Shown here one piece after another: positions 52,636 to 62,422 of a DNA stretch of 64,000 bases (position 1 is the stretch's first letter; each line of letters opens with the position of its first letter). The stretch covers positions 1,426,001-1,490,000 of the forward strand of contig CP012155.1 in assembly GCA_001602415.1 (NCBI GenBank), given 5' to 3'. Origin of the DNA: Bacteroidetes bacterium UKL13-3. GTDB taxonomy: Bacteria; Bacteroidota; Bacteroidia; UKL13-3. The notes beneath the pieces were generated by a model. That model was not told where the DNA came from. It made no database searches and saw only the letters and a program-made list of their open reading frames with translations. A program made the position numbers and the translations under genes.

Positions 52636-53763
52636 ATGGCAAAAAGAGATTATTACGAGATATTAGGTGTTGGGAAGGGCGCTGCTGCCGATGAGATTAA
52701 AAAGGCTTATCGCCAAATGGCAATTAAATTTCACCCCGATAAAAATCCTGGCGATAAATCTGCTGAAGATAAATTTAAAGAAGCAGCCGAAGCATACGAA
52801 ATACTCAGCGACTCAGACAAAAAAGCAAAATACGATCGTTTTGGACATGCAGGAATGGGTGGAGGTGCAAGCGGTGGACATGGTCACATGAACATGGATG
52901 ATATTTTCAGCCAGTTTGGAGACGTATTTGGTGATGGCGGAAGTCCATTTGAATCGTTTTTTGGAGGTCGCAGCGGAGGAGGAAGACGTCAGGCGGGTGT
53001 TCGTGGAAACGATGTTCGCATAAAGGTAAAAATGACCTTGCAAGAAATTGCTGCTGGAGCCGAGAAGAAAGTAAAATATAAGCGCATGAAGGTAGCCGAT
53101 GGTCTTACTTTCAAAACATGTACTACTTGTAATGGCGCAGGTCAAATTCGCAGAGTAACCAATACCTTCTTGGGTCAAATGGCAACAACTTCTGCTTGTC
53201 CGATGTGCCATGGTAGTGGTAAAATTGTAGATAAACGCCCGGCAGGTGCAGGACCCGATGGATTAACGCCTTTTGAAGAAATTGTAACAATCAATATTCC
53301 TGCTGGTGTTGCTGATGGGATGCAACTAAGCATGAGTGGCAAAGGAAATGCCGGACCGGGTGGTGGGCCCAATGGTGATTTGATTATTTTAATTGAAGAA
53401 ATTGAAGATCCTACATTAAAGCGTGATGGTCACAATATCGTTTACGACTTATACATTTCCTTTGCTGATGCAGCTTTAGGTACCAGTATGGAAATACCTA
53501 CCGTTGATGGAAAAGTAAAAATGAAGATTGATGCTGGTACTCAGGCAGGAAAAATTTTGCGATTGAGAGGAAAAGGAATCCAGGAACTGAATAGCGCATA
53601 CAGAGGTGACCAGTTGGTACACGTGAATATTTGGACACCCCAAAAACTTACCGCTGATGAAAAGGCCATACTTGAAAAACTAAAAGAAGCAGACAATTTT
53701 AAACCGCATCCCAACAAAAACGATAAAGGTTTTTTTGAGCGAATGAGGGAGTATTTTAACTAA
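52636..53763 (+). CDS. dnaJ: Chaperone DnaJ with reduced zinc domain
   Basis: 375 residues. J domain with HPD at 33-35, a Gly-rich linker ([15 protein letters not shown]...GGRSGGG), zinc region and two client-binding C-terminal domains. Only two CxxCxGxG motifs are present (C162-x-x-C165 and C188-x-x-C191) rather than four. These correspond to motifs 2 and 3, i.e. zinc centre II; motifs 1 and 4 are missing. Acts with DnaK and GrpE. A terminator follows ~30 bp after the stop. Confidence 0.95.
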   Translation: MAKRDYYEILGVGKGAAADEIKKAYRQMAIKFHPDKNPGDKSAEDKFKEAAEAYEILSDSDKKAKYDRFGHAGMGGGASGGHGHMNMDDIFSQFGDVFGDGGSPFESFFGGRSGGGRRQAGVRGNDVRIKVKMTLQEIAAGAEKKVKYKRMKVADGLTFKTCTTCNGAGQIRRVTNTFLGQMATTSACPMCHGSGKIVDKRPAGAGPDGLTPFEEIVTINIPAGVADGMQLSMSGKGNAGPGGGPNGDLIILIEEIEDPTLKRDGHNIVYDLYISFADAALGTSMEIPTVDGKVKMKIDAGTQAGKILRLRGKGIQELNSAYRGDQLVHVNIWTPQKLTADEKAILEKLKEADNFKPHPNKNDKGFFERMREYFN

Positions 53764-53790
53764 ATGGTAAAATTATACGAAAATCTTCGG

Positions 53791-53818
53791 AGCCGAGTGT
53801 TTAACACTCGGCTTTTTT
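53791..53818 (+). terminator. Intrinsic terminator after dnaJ
   Basis: A perfect 10-bp stem (AGCCGAGTGT with ACACTCGGCT), loop TT, followed by TTTTTT. Confidence 0.92.
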
Positions 53819-53893
53819 ATTATCCCAAATTCACACAACAGTAAAAATTGACGGTTAAAAATATTTAACAACGATTATTAATCAGGTTAAAAA

Positions 53894-53930
53894 TAAAAAA
53901 AGCAGCTAATATAATTAGCTGCTTTTTTTT
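53894..53930. terminator. Bidirectional intrinsic terminator between dnaJ and ferredoxin genes
   Basis: A perfect stem (AGCAGCTAAT with ATTAGCTGCT, 53901-53923) has an A-run before it and a T-run after it, so it can work on both strands. It is best placed to stop the minus-strand ferredoxin gene. Confidence 0.85.
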
Positions 53931-53977
53931 GAATAAGAACAACCTCTCAATTCGTTATTCTTTAAATCTCAAATCTC

Positions 53978-54340
<363 letters not shown>

Positions 54341-54409
54341 TTATTGTTTAACGTTTACAAAATAAGTTTTGTTGATTTGCAACTCAAAGTATAATCATTC
54401 TAAATTAAA

Positions 54410-55423
54410 ATGAATTTTCAACAACGTATAAATGCTTTTGTAAAGTTAGGACAGTTTTTTGAACAATCAACCTTAGTTGAAAATCATCCCATTTTTTATA
54501 AAGCCTATACTCAAAACCCGTGGTTTACCATTGCAAATACTCAGCTTTCGGTTAAGGCTTGGGCAGATAGTATGCGAGAGTCAAAGCTTATAGAATGGTT
54601 AAAAGCGTATACAATTGCTGAAAAATCACCCCAAACGGTTGCCATCATTATGGCAGGAAATATTCCGTTGGTTGGTTTTCATGATTTGTTGTGTGTGCTG
54701 ATTACCGGGAACAAAGCATTGGTAAAACTTTCGGAAGATGATACCACCCTTATGAAGTGGGCAATTGATGAGTTGATTCTTATTGAACCTGAGTTTGCAT
54801 CCTTCATCGAAATTTCTGCTAATAGATTGCCTGTTGGTTTTGATGCCGTGATTGCTACAGGGAGTAATAACAGCAATCGTTATTTTGAATATTATTTTAG
54901 AGAAAAACGTTCGTTGCTCAGGGGTAATCGTAACAGTGTAGCAATTCTATCCGGAAACGAAACACCGGAGGATTTACACAAACTGGGGTTAGACATTTTT
55001 ACTTATTTCGGTTTGGGCTGCCGCAATGTTTCAAAATTATACGTTCCGCAAGAATACGATATTACCCGGTTTTTAGATGGTATTGAATTGCATAATGATA
55101 TCATTAACCATCATAAATATGCCAATAACTATACCTATCACAAAGCTATTTTATTGATGAACCTCACACCGCATTTAGATAATAATTTTTTGTTACTGAA
55201 AGAAGATGATCGTATTGCTTCACCACTAGGAATGTTGTATTACGAGCGTTACACTTCTCTTGAAACACTTCAAGAAACATTACAGCAAAAACAATTGGAA
55301 ATTCAATGTATTGTGAGTAAAATGGAGTTTCCCGGAGCACTTCCATTGGGTAAAGCACAACAACCCGAATTATGGGATTATGCAGATGGGGTAGATACAA
55401 TTGCTTTTTTACTCAACCGCTAA
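54410..55423 (+). CDS. Acyl-CoA reductase, LuxC-like
   Basis: 337 residues with an aldehyde-dehydrogenase-type fold. TVAIIMAGNIPLVGFHDLLC forms the N-terminal binding region; FDAVIATGSNNSNRYFEYYF, RGNRNSVAIL and the catalytic Cys in FGLGCRNVSKLYVP match the LuxC/acyl-CoA reductase family. Products would be fatty aldehydes or a CoA-linked intermediate; no luciferase or partner thioesterase gene is adjacent. Confidence 0.85.
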   Translation: MNFQQRINAFVKLGQFFEQSTLVENHPIFYKAYTQNPWFTIANTQLSVKAWADSMRESKLIEWLKAYTIAEKSPQTVAIIMAGNIPLVGFHDLLCVLITGNKALVKLSEDDTTLMKWAIDELILIEPEFASFIEISANRLPVGFDAVIATGSNNSNRYFEYYFREKRSLLRGNRNSVAILSGNETPEDLHKLGLDIFTYFGLGCRNVSKLYVPQEYDITRFLDGIELHNDIINHHKYANNYTYHKAILLMNLTPHLDNNFLLLKEDDRIASPLGMLYYERYTSLETLQETLQQKQLEIQCIVSKMEFPGALPLGKAQQPELWDYADGVDTIAFLLNR

Positions 55424-55477
55424 TGCTTCTTTTAACTTTACTGTTTAAAGATTTCGCTAAAGTTTGGCAATAAAGTT

Positions 55478-56428
55478 TTAAAGGTCTTTATGGGTAAAAA
55501 TGTTTTGTATCAGCTGGGAAATAACTTTTTGCATCGGTCGAGCAGTATCTAAATCAGGGTTGATTTCAGTAATTTCCATACCTATAAGTTTATCCTGTTT
55601 GCCAAATGTAGTAAGCAGGTATTTGGCTTGTTCGATGGTTAAGCCATCTTCTACAGGTGTTCCTGTTCCAACTGAATATTGTGTGTCTAAGCTATCAACA
55701 TCGAATGAAATATAAATATATTGGCAATTGCGTAAATGGTGCAACGTTTGATTGGCAACAATATCAATACCTAATGTTTTAATGTCATTTGGGCGAAAAC
55801 ATTTGATACCTTCTTTCGTAATTATTTTTTCCTCTTCATCCTCGGTACTGCGAAGAGCAATAAAAACCAAATCACGCCCTTGAATTTTTGGAGTGATGCG
55901 TCTACGTCCTAGTTTTTTCAATACTTCCCATAAATCACGGGTCATTTTTTTAGGGTCGTTTTTACCCATTTCACGATGGTCGTCACCCATCAAAGCGGCA
56001 ATTGGCATTCCGTGTATATTTCCCGATGGAGTTGTATAGGGGCTGTGTAAATCAGCATGGGCATCAATCCAAATAACACCGATACGTGCGTTGGCATGGT
56101 AATCTTTGGTACCCGAAATAAGGGCATTGGCACTACTGTGGTCGCCCGAAATAATGAAAGGCAATTTTTGTAATCGTAAAATATCCTGAATATTTTCAAC
56201 TATCTTCTCTTGAAAATTACGGATGTTTTCTATGTTTTTACCATGTGGGGTTTCTTCGCTTGGAGCAGTTTCATGTGGCACCAATCGTGTATAATTAAAA
56301 ACATCAAAGGCACTAAAATTGGCTTCTTGTAATTCTTGTAACAACGCCTGGGGACCTTTTGCAGCGCCTTTCTTACCGGCACCAAAATCACTCTCAACAG
56401 TTATTACCTTAAATCGTTCTGCACGCAT
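55478..56428 (-). CDS. Arginase/agmatinase family (ureohydrolase)
   Basis: 316 residues. Mn-binding residues in ISGDHSSANA (His/Asp region), WIDAHADLHSP and SFDVDSLD; the loop GTPVEDGLT contains the substrate-binding Glu. The length and the DSQ-like substrate segment fit arginase better than agmatinase, though formimidoylglutamase cannot be excluded. Divergent from the citrulline-hydrolase-like gene with an intergenic region of ~118 bp. Confidence 0.88.
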   Translation of the reverse strand: MRAERFKVITVESDFGAGKKGAAKGPQALLQELQEANFSAFDVFNYTRLVPHETAPSEETPHGKNIENIRNFQEKIVENIQDILRLQKLPFIISGDHSSANALISGTKDYHANARIGVIWIDAHADLHSPYTTPSGNIHGMPIAALMGDDHREMGKNDPKKMTRDLWEVLKKLGRRRITPKIQGRDLVFIALRSTEDEEEKIITKEGIKCFRPNDIKTLGIDIVANQTLHHLRNCQYIYISFDVDSLDTQYSVGTGTPVEDGLTIEQAKYLLTTFGKQDKLIGMEITEINPDLDTARPMQKVISQLIQNIFTHKDL

Positions 56429-56546
56429 ATATTAATTGAAGTAGTAGGGGCAAATCTAAACAAAATCAGCAAATCCGACCAATTGCACATTTTGTGGCTT
56501 GGGTTTCAGTAAATTTAAGTGCTTATTCGCAGTTAAAATAGATGTT

Positions 56547-57458
56547 ATGCCACAAAACACCCATCATATCATGATGATTAGGCCTGTTCGTTTTTCTTTT
56601 AACGAGCAAACTGCCCAAAGTAATTCTTTTCAAAAAGCCTCAGCAAAAGTTGACGATACACAACAAAAAGCACTACAAGAATTTGATCATTTTGTAGATG
56701 TGCTCCGTGCTAATGGAGTGCAGGTTTGGGTGGTTGATGATACCGAAGATCCTCACACGCCTGATTCAATTTTTCCCAATAATTGGATTTCGATGCATGA
56801 TGACAGCCGCATAGCCTTATACCCGATGCAGGCTGAAAATAGAAGACTTGAACGCAGAGCGGATATTGCCCATCATTTGGCAGAGGTATTTTCCATGCAT
56901 GATATTGTTGATTACACAGCTGCCGAAAATGAAGGGCAATTTTTGGAAGGAACAGGTAGCATGGTGTTGGATAGGGATAAGAAAATTTGCTATGCTTGTT
57001 TATCTCCGCGAACGCATCCTGCAATGTTGGAAAGGTTTTGTGCCGACTTTGGTTATAAACTCATCTCCTTTACCGCTATTGATAAACAAGGGAAATTAAT
57101 TTACCATACCAATGTAGTAATGTGCGTGGGTAAACAGTTTATGGTAGTGTGCTTTGATTGCATTCCTAACGAAACTGAACGCAGACTTATTCGTAACTCA
57201 AGCACCAAAACAATTATCGAAATATCATTTGAGCAATTGGAACATTTTGCTGGAAACATGCTTGAGGTAGTAAACGAAAAAGGCGATAACTTACTTGTAA
57301 TGAGTGAACAGGCGTACAAAAGTTTAACTGTTTCACAAGTTGCGCAATTGGTTTTTTTTGCTAAAATCGTAATAGCACCTTTGTATACCATTGAATCCAA
57401 CGGTGGGGGAAGTGCTCGTTGTATGATGGCAGAGATTTTTTTACCGTTAAAGAAGTAA
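56547..57458 (+). CDS. CtlX-like citrulline hydrolase / arginine-deiminase superfamily
   Basis: 303 residues from ATG 56547 (MPQNTHHIMMIRPVRFSFN); an upstream ATG at 56499 is not supported. Pentein fold: FPNNWISMHDDS, EGTGSMVLDR and the catalytic Cys in NGGGSARCMMAEI; His in YHTNVVMCV. This is the citrulline utilization hydrolase CtlX group. Beside an arginase, it suggests a guanidino/ureido amino-acid catabolic unit. Confidence 0.85.
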   Translation: MPQNTHHIMMIRPVRFSFNEQTAQSNSFQKASAKVDDTQQKALQEFDHFVDVLRANGVQVWVVDDTEDPHTPDSIFPNNWISMHDDSRIALYPMQAENRRLERRADIAHHLAEVFSMHDIVDYTAAENEGQFLEGTGSMVLDRDKKICYACLSPRTHPAMLERFCADFGYKLISFTAIDKQGKLIYHTNVVMCVGKQFMVVCFDCIPNETERRLIRNSSTKTIIEISFEQLEHFAGNMLEVVNEKGDNLLVMSEQAYKSLTVSQVAQLVFFAKIVIAPLYTIESNGGGSARCMMAEIFLPLKK

Positions 57459-57719
57459 TGAGTGAATGATGTGCAGATGTGTAAATGATGTCCTGATGAG
57501 TTCTTCGAAGCATGTTGCGCCACTCCGGGATTTTAGTCAAGGTAGTTGATTGTTAAATCGATATAATCGGTGTTGATGGGATTAAGGAATGAGGGGGAAG
57601 CTTCCTGAGTTTCGCCAAGCGAAAAGGCCGAAGGCGCATCCGCAATGGTAATTAATCGAAAAATATTGAATGCAAAATGTAGCATGTAAAGTAGGGCTAC
57701 CAACAAAATATGTCGACAA

Positions 57720-58187
57720 CTAATCGCTGCTGCGGGCCATATCACGTTTTACATCACGCTCTTTAATGCTTTCTCGTTTATCGTAACTTTTCTTTCCTTG
57801 GCCAATGGCAATTTCTATTTTTGCATAACCGGTTTCCGAGATAAATATTTTAAGCGGAACAATGGTTAATCCTTTTTCAGCAGCCTTACTTTTAAGTTTA
57901 CGAAGTTCACCTTTTTTGAGTAGCAATTTGCGAACACGCATCGTATCGTGGTTGTAATGTGAGGCTTGCTTAAAGGTTCCGATGTTCATATTTCGAACAT
58001 ATAATTCCTCTGTTCCATCTTTTTTGTGCGCCTTAAAAAAACAAAAAGCATCACTTATATTCACATTGCCTTCGCGTATTGATTTAATTTCACTACCCAT
58101 TAACTGCATTCCTGCGGTGTATTTGGCCAGCAGAATGTATTCATACGAAGCTCTTTTGTTTACAATATGGATGTTTTGTTTACTCAT
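57720..58187 (-). CDS. smpB: SsrA-binding protein SmpB
   Basis: 155 residues from ATG 58187 (MSKQNIHIVNKRASYEY). It binds tmRNA for ribosome rescue. GMQLMGSEIKSIREGNVNISDAFC, YVRNMNIG...YNHDTMRVRKLLLKKGEL, and the basic tail KKSYDKRESIKERDVKRDMARS are all typical. Complete length. The tmRNA gene is not visible in the window. Confidence 0.96.
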   Translation of the reverse strand: MSKQNIHIVNKRASYEYILLAKYTAGMQLMGSEIKSIREGNVNISDAFCFFKAHKKDGTEELYVRNMNIGTFKQASHYNHDTMRVRKLLLKKGELRKLKSKAAEKGLTIVPLKIFISETGYAKIEIAIGQGKKSYDKRESIKERDVKRDMARSSD

Positions 58188-58217
58188 GTAATGTGGGTTG
58201 CAAAATACAACAAACAC

Positions 58218-58636
58218 TGAGGAAAGCCACGGATTTAAACTGAATAATTATTAGATTGGTTATTCTTGAGTTGCGCGAGGCGCTTATTAGTCGCTTATTA
58301 GGCTAATTTAAAAAAACAAATCTGCGTTCATCAGCGAGATATTAGGGAAACAATCAATCGCCACTGATTAGTACAGATGGTTTTTATTACCGCAAAGACG
58401 GATAGGCGCATAGATTTAGAGCCTAGCGTCTTGACGCTTTTGCTGTAGAATGATAGCTTATTTATCGCCATTGATTAGAATACACAGATGATTTTGAGTT
58501 GATGCAAGTAATTGTTAGCCGCTAATTGCGCTGATAAAAAATACATCTGCATTCATCTGCGAGATCTGCGGGAATGAATCTCGGTTAATTTTAAATAAAT
58601 CTGTGTTAATCTTTGGCAACAAAAGGCTATGTATTA
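58218..58636. other. Gene-free stretch with degenerate repeats
   Basis: No reading frame with protein character on either strand. Holds several imperfect copies of AATCTGCGTTCATCAGCGAGAT-like phrases (58319, 58548, 58602), a non-coding repeat type frequent in Bacteroidota intergenic DNA. Confidence 0.6.
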
Positions 58637-59947
58637 TCAATGTTTTTTCTCAGCGTAATCCAAATTTTCTTGAAAGTTTGTTTGCAAGAAAGCCTTTCCC
58701 CAATCTTGTAACCGGTTGGCTAACGTATCGGATACAGGGTGTTCCAATAGATCTTTTTGCTGGTTATGTTCGTATATGATTTGTTTGTTTGCAGAGATGA
58801 TTCCAAAGCCGTTATCAAAAGTATAATAGGCAAATTTAGGAGCATATTTATTAAACATGTTTTTACTTCGAGGAAACGCTGATGAGGGTAAATGCATTTG
58901 TGCGAGTAGCGTTGCCGCAATATCCAGATGAGAAGCCACTCGAGAGTTTACGGTTCCGATATACTCTTTCTTCAATGCTCCACCCAACAACAACATGGGA
59001 ATATGGTGTCGTTTTACTTCATAGTTGTTACGAGCTTTGGGGAATCGACAAGAGTGGTCGGCAACCAATATAAACAAGGTGTTTTGATACCAAGGTTGTT
59101 GTTGCGCCTGCTTCATGTAAGTATACAAACAACTATCTGCATAATGCATCGTGTTTCGGTATTTATCATTCACATGATCGGGATCTTTTGTGAAATGTTT
59201 CGGAACATCCGCATCATACCATTCATGTGTGGTCATTGTAGTTAAAGCCGAAAAGAAAGGTTGTTGGGTTTGGTTTAAAGCCGATAAATACATCGCAAAT
59301 GTTTCGTCATCATAAGCGCCCCATAAGGTTCTTTTTTGAATTGTAAACTGTGTTTCGCCCACCATTGTTTGCACACCTGCTGCTCTCAAGTATGCTTCAA
59401 TATTATCAAACTGCAACCTGCCACCAGTATAAAAAGAGGTACAATAACCTTGCTGGTTCATTACCTTATAAAGATTTGGAAGTTTACTGAATTTGCCAAA
59501 ATCCTGAATAATAGAACTAACAGGTTGTGCTGGATATGCGCTTAAAACTGCCAACATTCCTTGTTCTGTTCTAAATCCTGTTGAATAAAATTGGTTAAAC
59601 AACATTCCTTCTTTTGCCAACTCGTCAAATTTTGGTGCAACATTTTTTTCACCGCCCAAACATCCTATAACATCGCCCGCCCAACTCTCTAAAAAGATGA
59701 TGACAATATTTGGACGGGTAGTATTTAAAATCGTCTCTGAGCTATCAACAGGGGTGTAATGAAGCTGTTGAAGCAAAGCTTCGGCTTCTTCAGGTTTAAA
59801 ATATTGATAAGGATTATTCTTAGATTCCAGCGGTTTGGTGGTTAGCTCTGCCATATTCCACAAACCATTTAGCGCAGCAAAATTGAGAACGGTATGATTG
59901 GAAAAAAAACACCCAATTGCGATTAATGGGAACAGGTTGTGTGCCAC
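58637..59947 (-). CDS. LTA-synthase-like sulfatase, C-terminal part (frameshifted)
   Basis: 436-residue frame covering the extracellular sulfatase domain: PNIVIIFLESWAGD (metal-binding Glu), STGFRTEQGMLA (catalytic Thr), VADHSCRFP (metal His/Asp) and a final GIISANKQIIYEH. These enzymes transfer or hydrolyse phosphoglycerol-type groups on the outer face of the membrane. The true protein starts in the frame at 60507; two frameshifts separate the parts. The first ~20 residues of this frame before SNHTVLNFAAL are out of frame with the family. Confidence 0.8.
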   Translation of the reverse strand: MAHNLFPLIAIGCFFSNHTVLNFAALNGLWNMAELTTKPLESKNNPYQYFKPEEAEALLQQLHYTPVDSSETILNTTRPNIVIIFLESWAGDVIGCLGGEKNVAPKFDELAKEGMLFNQFYSTGFRTEQGMLAVLSAYPAQPVSSIIQDFGKFSKLPNLYKVMNQQGYCTSFYTGGRLQFDNIEAYLRAAGVQTMVGETQFTIQKRTLWGAYDDETFAMYLSALNQTQQPFFSALTTMTTHEWYDADVPKHFTKDPDHVNDKYRNTMHYADSCLYTYMKQAQQQPWYQNTLFILVADHSCRFPKARNNYEVKRHHIPMLLLGGALKKEYIGTVNSRVASHLDIAATLLAQMHLPSSAFPRSKNMFNKYAPKFAYYTFDNGFGIISANKQIIYEHNQQKDLLEHPVSDTLANRLQDWGKAFLQTNFQENLDYAEKKH

Positions 59948-60507
59948 CTCGAATACCGATAATTGTTAACCCAACAATAATTGAGGATACTAAGGTTTTT
60001 TTGCCACATTGGTATTACTGGTTTCTCAAATGGGACAATGAATCGTTTACTTAATTTATAAAACAGAAATACCTCAATGGATATGATAACAAACAATCCA
60101 ATATTTTCCCAAGCAATTACTGTTGGTAACACTTCTTGTGGGTAGGCTAAATAGGAGAGTGCTTTACTGTTTATTTTTGTGCCCCATACTTTAAATAATC
60201 CAGCATCGCCCACACTTAAAATGCTGCATATACCAATCATTATATGGGTTTCAATACGAATGATGGTAGTAACGATTGTTGTTTTTTTAGTAAAAAGACC
60301 TATGAGGATTGTTAAAACAGGAATGGATAATAAATAACAAGCAGCCGCAATGTCCATTGGCAAGGCTTTGAGTTGGCATATCCAAAATTCGGTAAACGTG
60401 TAATCATCCGAACTAAAATTGATGGATAGAAAAACCAGTCGCTGAACGAAAAAGAAGAATAACCAAAATAGCAGGAGTCTTGAGAGTAAGTTGAGTATTT
60501 GTTTCAT
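59923..60507 (-). CDS. LTA-synthase-like sulfatase, N-terminal membrane part (frameshifted)
   Basis: 194-residue frame with four or five membrane segments (FWLFFFFVQRLVFL, AAACYLLSIPVLTILIGLF, HIMIGICSILSVGDAG, NIGLFVIISIEVFLFYKL), as in the N-terminus of LTA-synthase-like proteins. Near 60000 (A7 run) the family sequence continues in a second frame (VGLTIIGIRGGTQPVPIN), and near 59905 (T8 run) it shifts again into the sulfatase frame. Both breaks are in homopolymers, so sequencing error and true pseudogene are both possible. Confidence 0.8.
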   Translation of the reverse strand: MKQILNLLSRLLLFWLFFFFVQRLVFLSINFSSDDYTFTEFWICQLKALPMDIAAACYLLSIPVLTILIGLFTKKTTIVTTIIRIETHIMIGICSILSVGDAGLFKVWGTKINSKALSYLAYPQEVLPTVIAWENIGLFVIISIEVFLFYKLSKRFIVPFEKPVIPMWQKNLSILNYCWVNNYRYSRWHTTCSH

Positions 60508-60522
60508 TTTGGGATCATGTGT

Positions 60523-62418
60523 TTAATCGTAAAAGCGCCATCGAACGCCCATTCGAAAGGATTGTAACGTGAGTGGATAGTGAGGAGTGTAGTAAAATCC
60601 TCGTGCTGTTAAATCCTGGTTTACGTGTTCATACTTAAAGAAAAAAGACGCACGTTTAACTTCCCCAATAAAAAATGGATCAATAACAGGGTAGTTGCCT
60701 ATGCGGGTTGTGTTTTGCAAATAAAATAGCCGGCTTGCAGGATTGTAATCGTTGGCATAATAGGCGCTATTGTAAAATACGCTTAACCCAATCTGAAACT
60801 TCAATCGTTTAAATAATTTTGATGCGAAATAATAGCGTGCCATTCCGCCAAATTCAGGCAACCGTATAATATCACTGTTGGTTTGCTGGTACATTAATTC
60901 ATGCTCAAAAAAGAATTTCCATGCTTGAAATGTTTTGGATAAGGTGATGGTTGAAACGAGAGCTGTTCCGTTTTGCTGTTTAGGCGTTGCGTCTATTCCA
61001 ATATAGGTCCAGTTTTGAAGTGCAAATTGATTGTAAGAAACTGTTGCATTGTTTCGCCAAGAGCGTGTTGTAAAGCTGGCTCCAATTTTGGTAACAGTAG
61101 TTTGGTTAAAGTTATTGTTCCAAATATATGCGTTTGACTTAAAGAGCAACAAGTTGTAGTCGGGTCTATACAATTGCACCATTTCAGTAGCCCTTATATC
61201 CACGAATGGCAGGCGGTAACGAAGGGTGCCTTCTTGCTTAAAATCACCACTATTAAAACCTGTAACATTGTAAGCACCATATATTGAATACGACAATGTA
61301 TTGTTTCTGAGTTGTTGTTTTTCAATCGTTCCATCGATGACAATATTTTGGTATTGGCGGATGAATGAAGGCTGAGCCACATTGATTAACGTGTGTGAAA
61401 TACCTGCACTGAATAAACTTCGGGTACTGTCTTTTAGTTGCGATTCACTGCTGTTAAAAAAGTTTAAAGTCAACTTATTGCTTAGTTTTCCATAATAAAC
61501 CGAATCATAGGTTGACGATCCGATATCATAAAATTGATTGGGGAGTAAAAGGGAGTCACCGTTTCCTGTGTTCTCAAATGCGTATACCATATCTTCAACA
61601 TGAAACGTATAAACCAAATGCGATTTGCTAACAAAACCATACAGTGTGTCTTGACCTTTGTATTCATATTTAGGCGTTCCAAAATTCCAATATTGCGCAA
61701 TGCGAATAGCTCTGTTTTTATATCGACTTTGAGCATCTGTAAGTCTTGGACTCACAACTTTATTTCCGCCCGAGAGCAGTTCAAAGAGTGAATCACTTCT
61801 AATTCCCCCGCTTTCTTCTGTTAGTCCTCTGTTCCAAGTTGCATTTGCCAATAGGGTATATTGTTTGTTTTTGCTTTGGTAGGCAGTTGTAAATTGGTAG
61901 TTATACATGCTTGTGTATTGGCGCGGTATAAAACCCTGTGAAGTGATGCGTTGGTAGGCAAAACCCACGTTCCAGCGAGGGAGAATGTTTTGAGCATGTC
62001 TGGCTTGTAAAAACAGCAATTCATTGCTGCCTTGTGTGTAAAATAAATCAGTATAAGGTGTTTTGGTTTTATAATAATGAGCATCTTCTGCCTTCATAAA
62101 ATAAACATCATACGGATTGATGGCATATTGAAAACCAATTGGTCTATTGACATCAAACAAAAGCGGGCGCGAGGGAGAACCTACATTTCCTAAATCTTGA
62201 AATACAATATACTTTTTGAATACTGGTTGGAAAATTTCCATACGTTGAAATCCCGTGTCGATAGGTTGCCAGTTTTCATTCTGATTTATTTTCTGTTCTG
62301 TAATTTGGGAAGTAAACGGTTTTACATACCGCGTAGAATCCTGTGCAAGTGCGCCAACACTCAACAATATACCGATACCATATAATACGAAATTTCGCAG
62401 TTTCTTCTGTGCAATCAC
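60523..62418 (-). CDS. Putative porin (Bacteroidota outer-membrane barrel)
   Basis: 631 residues with a GTG start and a signal peptide (NFVLYGIGILLSVGALAQD). The N-terminal segment (FQDLGNVGSPSRPLLFDVNR) and the long strand-rich body ending in FRMGVRWRFYD match the putative-porin family (Porin_10 type). Outer-membrane channel role is inferred. It lies 4 bp after the choice-of-anchor B gene and before the sulfatase gene, all on the minus strand, likely one transcript. Confidence 0.85.
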   Translation of the reverse strand: MIAQKKLRNFVLYGIGILLSVGALAQDSTRYVKPFTSQITEQKINQNENWQPIDTGFQRMEIFQPVFKKYIVFQDLGNVGSPSRPLLFDVNRPIGFQYAINPYDVYFMKAEDAHYYKTKTPYTDLFYTQGSNELLFLQARHAQNILPRWNVGFAYQRITSQGFIPRQYTSMYNYQFTTAYQSKNKQYTLLANATWNRGLTEESGGIRSDSLFELLSGGNKVVSPRLTDAQSRYKNRAIRIAQYWNFGTPKYEYKGQDTLYGFVSKSHLVYTFHVEDMVYAFENTGNGDSLLLPNQFYDIGSSTYDSVYYGKLSNKLTLNFFNSSESQLKDSTRSLFSAGISHTLINVAQPSFIRQYQNIVIDGTIEKQQLRNNTLSYSIYGAYNVTGFNSGDFKQEGTLRYRLPFVDIRATEMVQLYRPDYNLLLFKSNAYIWNNNFNQTTVTKIGASFTTRSWRNNATVSYNQFALQNWTYIGIDATPKQQNGTALVSTITLSKTFQAWKFFFEHELMYQQTNSDIIRLPEFGGMARYYFASKLFKRLKFQIGLSVFYNSAYYANDYNPASRLFYLQNTTRIGNYPVIDPFFIGEVKRASFFFKYEHVNQDLTARGFYYTPHYPLTLQSFRMGVRWRFYD

Positions 62419-62422
62419 TCAG

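Noticed and set aside
57533-57745. Minus-strand 70-residue frame overlapping the end of smpB
   Set aside because: No homology or start signal that I recognise; the hydrophobic stretch is short, and it overlaps smpB by 26 bp.
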